Positions 62,236 through 64,000 of a stretch of 64,000 nucleotides of DNA are shown here, one piece after another. Numbering within the stretch: position 1 is the stretch's first letter; every line of letters begins with the position of its first letter. The stretch lies in assembly GCA_963971575.1 (NCBI GenBank), contig OZ020611.1, positions 205,324,743-205,388,742 on the forward strand, in the 5' to 3' direction. Made by a program: the position numbers and the translations under genes. The notes below the pieces were generated by a model. The model did no database searches and was not told the DNA's origin. It saw nothing but the letters and a program-made list of their open reading frames with translations. Source of the stretch: Liopterus haemorrhoidalis. Its lineage: Eukaryota > Arthropoda > Insecta > Coleoptera > Dytiscidae.

Positions 62236-63460
62236 GGTGCATTCGAGTTGTACAGAGTAGAGCAAGCGCTGAGCGAACAGTTGATGGTGACGTCATGAAT
62301 AGAGCACTAACGGAGCGACCGTTGTTGTGACGTAATGTTTATAAAATCTAAAGCCTGGAACAGAATGCACAGCGCGCTACGCCGTCAGCGCGGCGTCATT
62401 TGCGACAGCGTTGCGTTAGCGCCGTTGAGAATTTTCGCCTGCACACAATGCAATAATTTTTAACGCCGTCAAGTGTCACTTGACAACCTATATCTGTGTT
62501 TATACGTGCGCTTTCTTTTATTAAAAGTATAATGGATGATGAAGACTTGTGAGTGATGTTATTTATGTTGTATGCAAGTTATTTATACATACAAACACTT
62601 TATTATTCAGTAAAAACTGAGGTTAGGTGTTCTGCGTCAACGTTCAACAGCGTCAAAAGTTGGAAGTTGACGAACATTCAGTATCAACGGCGGTCGAACG
62701 GCGTAGGACGTTGTCCATTCTGTGCACTTGCGTACGACAGCTTGGGTTTAACTTTCTCCTGACAGATAGCGCCGTACGAACGGCGTCAACGCGCCGTCAA
62801 ACTCGTTGCATTCTGTTTCCCACTTTACCCTACAATTTTAGGCGGCGTTCCGAGCACGCTCTGTACACTCAAACGTGTTTGATTTGACGCTCGGAGTGCA
62901 CTCAATTCGTTTTGCGATCGAGCGAGCATTTAGAGTACGCTCTATGTGTTCGGGGTTTTAAGACCGAGCATATGGGGTATGATGTAAAAAAGTGGGGGAA
63001 CGGCGGGAAAGAAATGAAAGTTTAAAATTAAATTATAATTAATTAAAATAAAAATAATATCCTTAGACAAATAATATTGTTATTTGTCTATGGCTACAGA
63101 GTACGGCAATTTTATGTATTTGTGACGTTCTATAAACAGCAAAAAAATTATTAAAATACACCGTGCATAAAATTAAAATGGAAAGAAATCATTAAATTAA
63201 TTCCTTAATTATTATTTAATTTTTAATTAATTTAATTTCTTCATCATTGAAAAAAAAATAATCAACGAAAAACCGAGGTATATAATTTTGATTCATAACT
63301 GACGTGAACTAATCTGACCGTAAAACCGACGCAAAAAATTGTAGGGTTAGATTTTATAAAAATTATGTCACAACAACGCTCGCTCCGTGTTCGAGTTGCT
63401 GCGCCCCGTCAGTGTTCTATTAATACACCATCAACTGTGTGCTCAGCGCTCGCGTGTTGA
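62236..63460. repeat. Nested GC-richer MITE cluster
   Basis: Outer words TGCATTCGAGTTGTACAGAG and CAAGCGCTGAGC recur inverted near 62,890-62,950 and 63,380-63,450. An inner pair, GGAACAGAATGCACAGCG and ACTCGTTGCATTCTGTTTCC, bounds 62,354-62,820, with ACGCCGTC words on both sides. ORFs at 62,553 and 62,627 are not recognised. Confidence 0.5.
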
Positions 63461-63469
63461 CTGTTAAAC

Positions 63470-63614
63470 CAGGGTGGCTCGGGTTCAAATCCCGGTGATG
63501 GCAGGGATGTTTGTATTTGTAGTATTAAGGTTCAATTTGTATCAATAAATAAATTAAATAAAAATATGTATCCTGGTTAGTGGCCATAGTAGCCATAGTA
63601 GCCATAAATTGTAT
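63470..63614 (+). mobile_element. SINE, 5'-truncated
   Basis: B box CGGGTTCAAATCCCGG, then TGGCAGGGATGTTTGTA and a tail with GTGGCCATAGTAGCC repeats. The A box is missing, replaced by MITE sequence. Confidence 0.7.
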
Positions 63615-64000
63615 AGCGATTTGTAAAGGAAATAATCTAGTACCGCGCCGTTTTGCTCGGGCCCCAGTAATTTGTAGTGACTCCCCGCCACTCGACGCCC
63701 CTGGGTGTTTGGGCGTTTCAAATGCTCATGTGTCGTGCAAGTTCTCGTCGAACACTCAATATATGAGCCAATGTTTTCACGTCGGGTAATATTCACAAGC
63801 GGAATCTTGTTTTACGCATTGTGGGTTTCATATTATTTCACGCGGCTTCTAACTATTTAACAATTTATTTTATTTGTTTTGTCTTACAAAACAAATAATT
63901 AATTTCACTTAATAGCAAATGTTATCAAGCTTACACGCTGTAGTAAACTATTTTACACCTGTTAAATTGTTTGGAAACAATTTAAATAGTTCAATTATTT
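63615..64000. other. Unassigned
   Basis: A GC-richer patch at 63,640-63,760, then AT-rich DNA. No gene recognised. Confidence 0.35.

Overview
This window is insect nuclear DNA: AT-rich, intron-bearing, and saturated with transposable elements of kinds common in arthropods (mariner/Tc1, hAT, pogo, non-LTR retrotransposons, tRNA-derived SINEs, Helentron-like elements with CTGT arrays). The order cannot be fixed from this sequence. No long host ORF exists. The host genes were found by joining short minus-strand exons flanked by consensus splice sites.

Host genes. Two neighbouring odorant-binding protein (OBP) genes lie head-to-tail on the minus strand. OBP-B (8,971-38,143) has a signal-peptide exon at 38.1 kb, exons at 28.8, 23.1, 21.2 and 16.8 kb, and a probable 18-nt terminal exon near 8.98 kb. 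It encodes a classic six-cysteine OBP (C1-x26-C2-x3-C3-x38-C4-x8-C5-x8-C6). OBP-A (37-5,144, last exon beyond the left edge) has the same intron phases and nearly the same exon lengths (48/79/89/118/65 against 57/76/89/106/65 nt). It lacks exactly C2 and C5, one disulfide pair of the OBP fold, so it is a Minus-C OBP. The pair looks like a tandem duplication. A possible signal-peptide exon at 62.2 kb might begin a third minus-strand gene, but this is weak.

Layout. 0-5.1 kb: OBP-A, with Helentron-like and hAT MITE insertions in its introns. 5.1-9 kb: 5' flank of OBP-A, a LINE tail, and the 3' end of OBP-B. 9-38.1 kb: OBP-B, whose introns are almost wholly transposons. Intron 4 is filled by one mariner that carries a pogo-like element (itself split by a LINE) and a Tc1 element. 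35.1-38.06 kb: a tandem Helentron-like array ending 30 bp from the exon 1/intron 1 boundary. 39-41 kb: a nearly complete hAT element. 41-44 kb: an inverted copy of a 27-28 kb repeat block that provides an empty site for one Helentron-like insertion. 44-64 kb: no gene recognised apart from the weak candidate exon; mariner and hAT relics, SINEs, LINE tails and MITEs.

Three Helentron-like families (here A, B, C) recur. Each has a short sub-terminal inverted repeat and a CTGT or GT microsatellite. Family A also carries a tRNA-like module. Many DNA transposons here still show exact target-site duplications, which makes their boundaries firm. All family names rest on motif recognition by eye; no database search was run.
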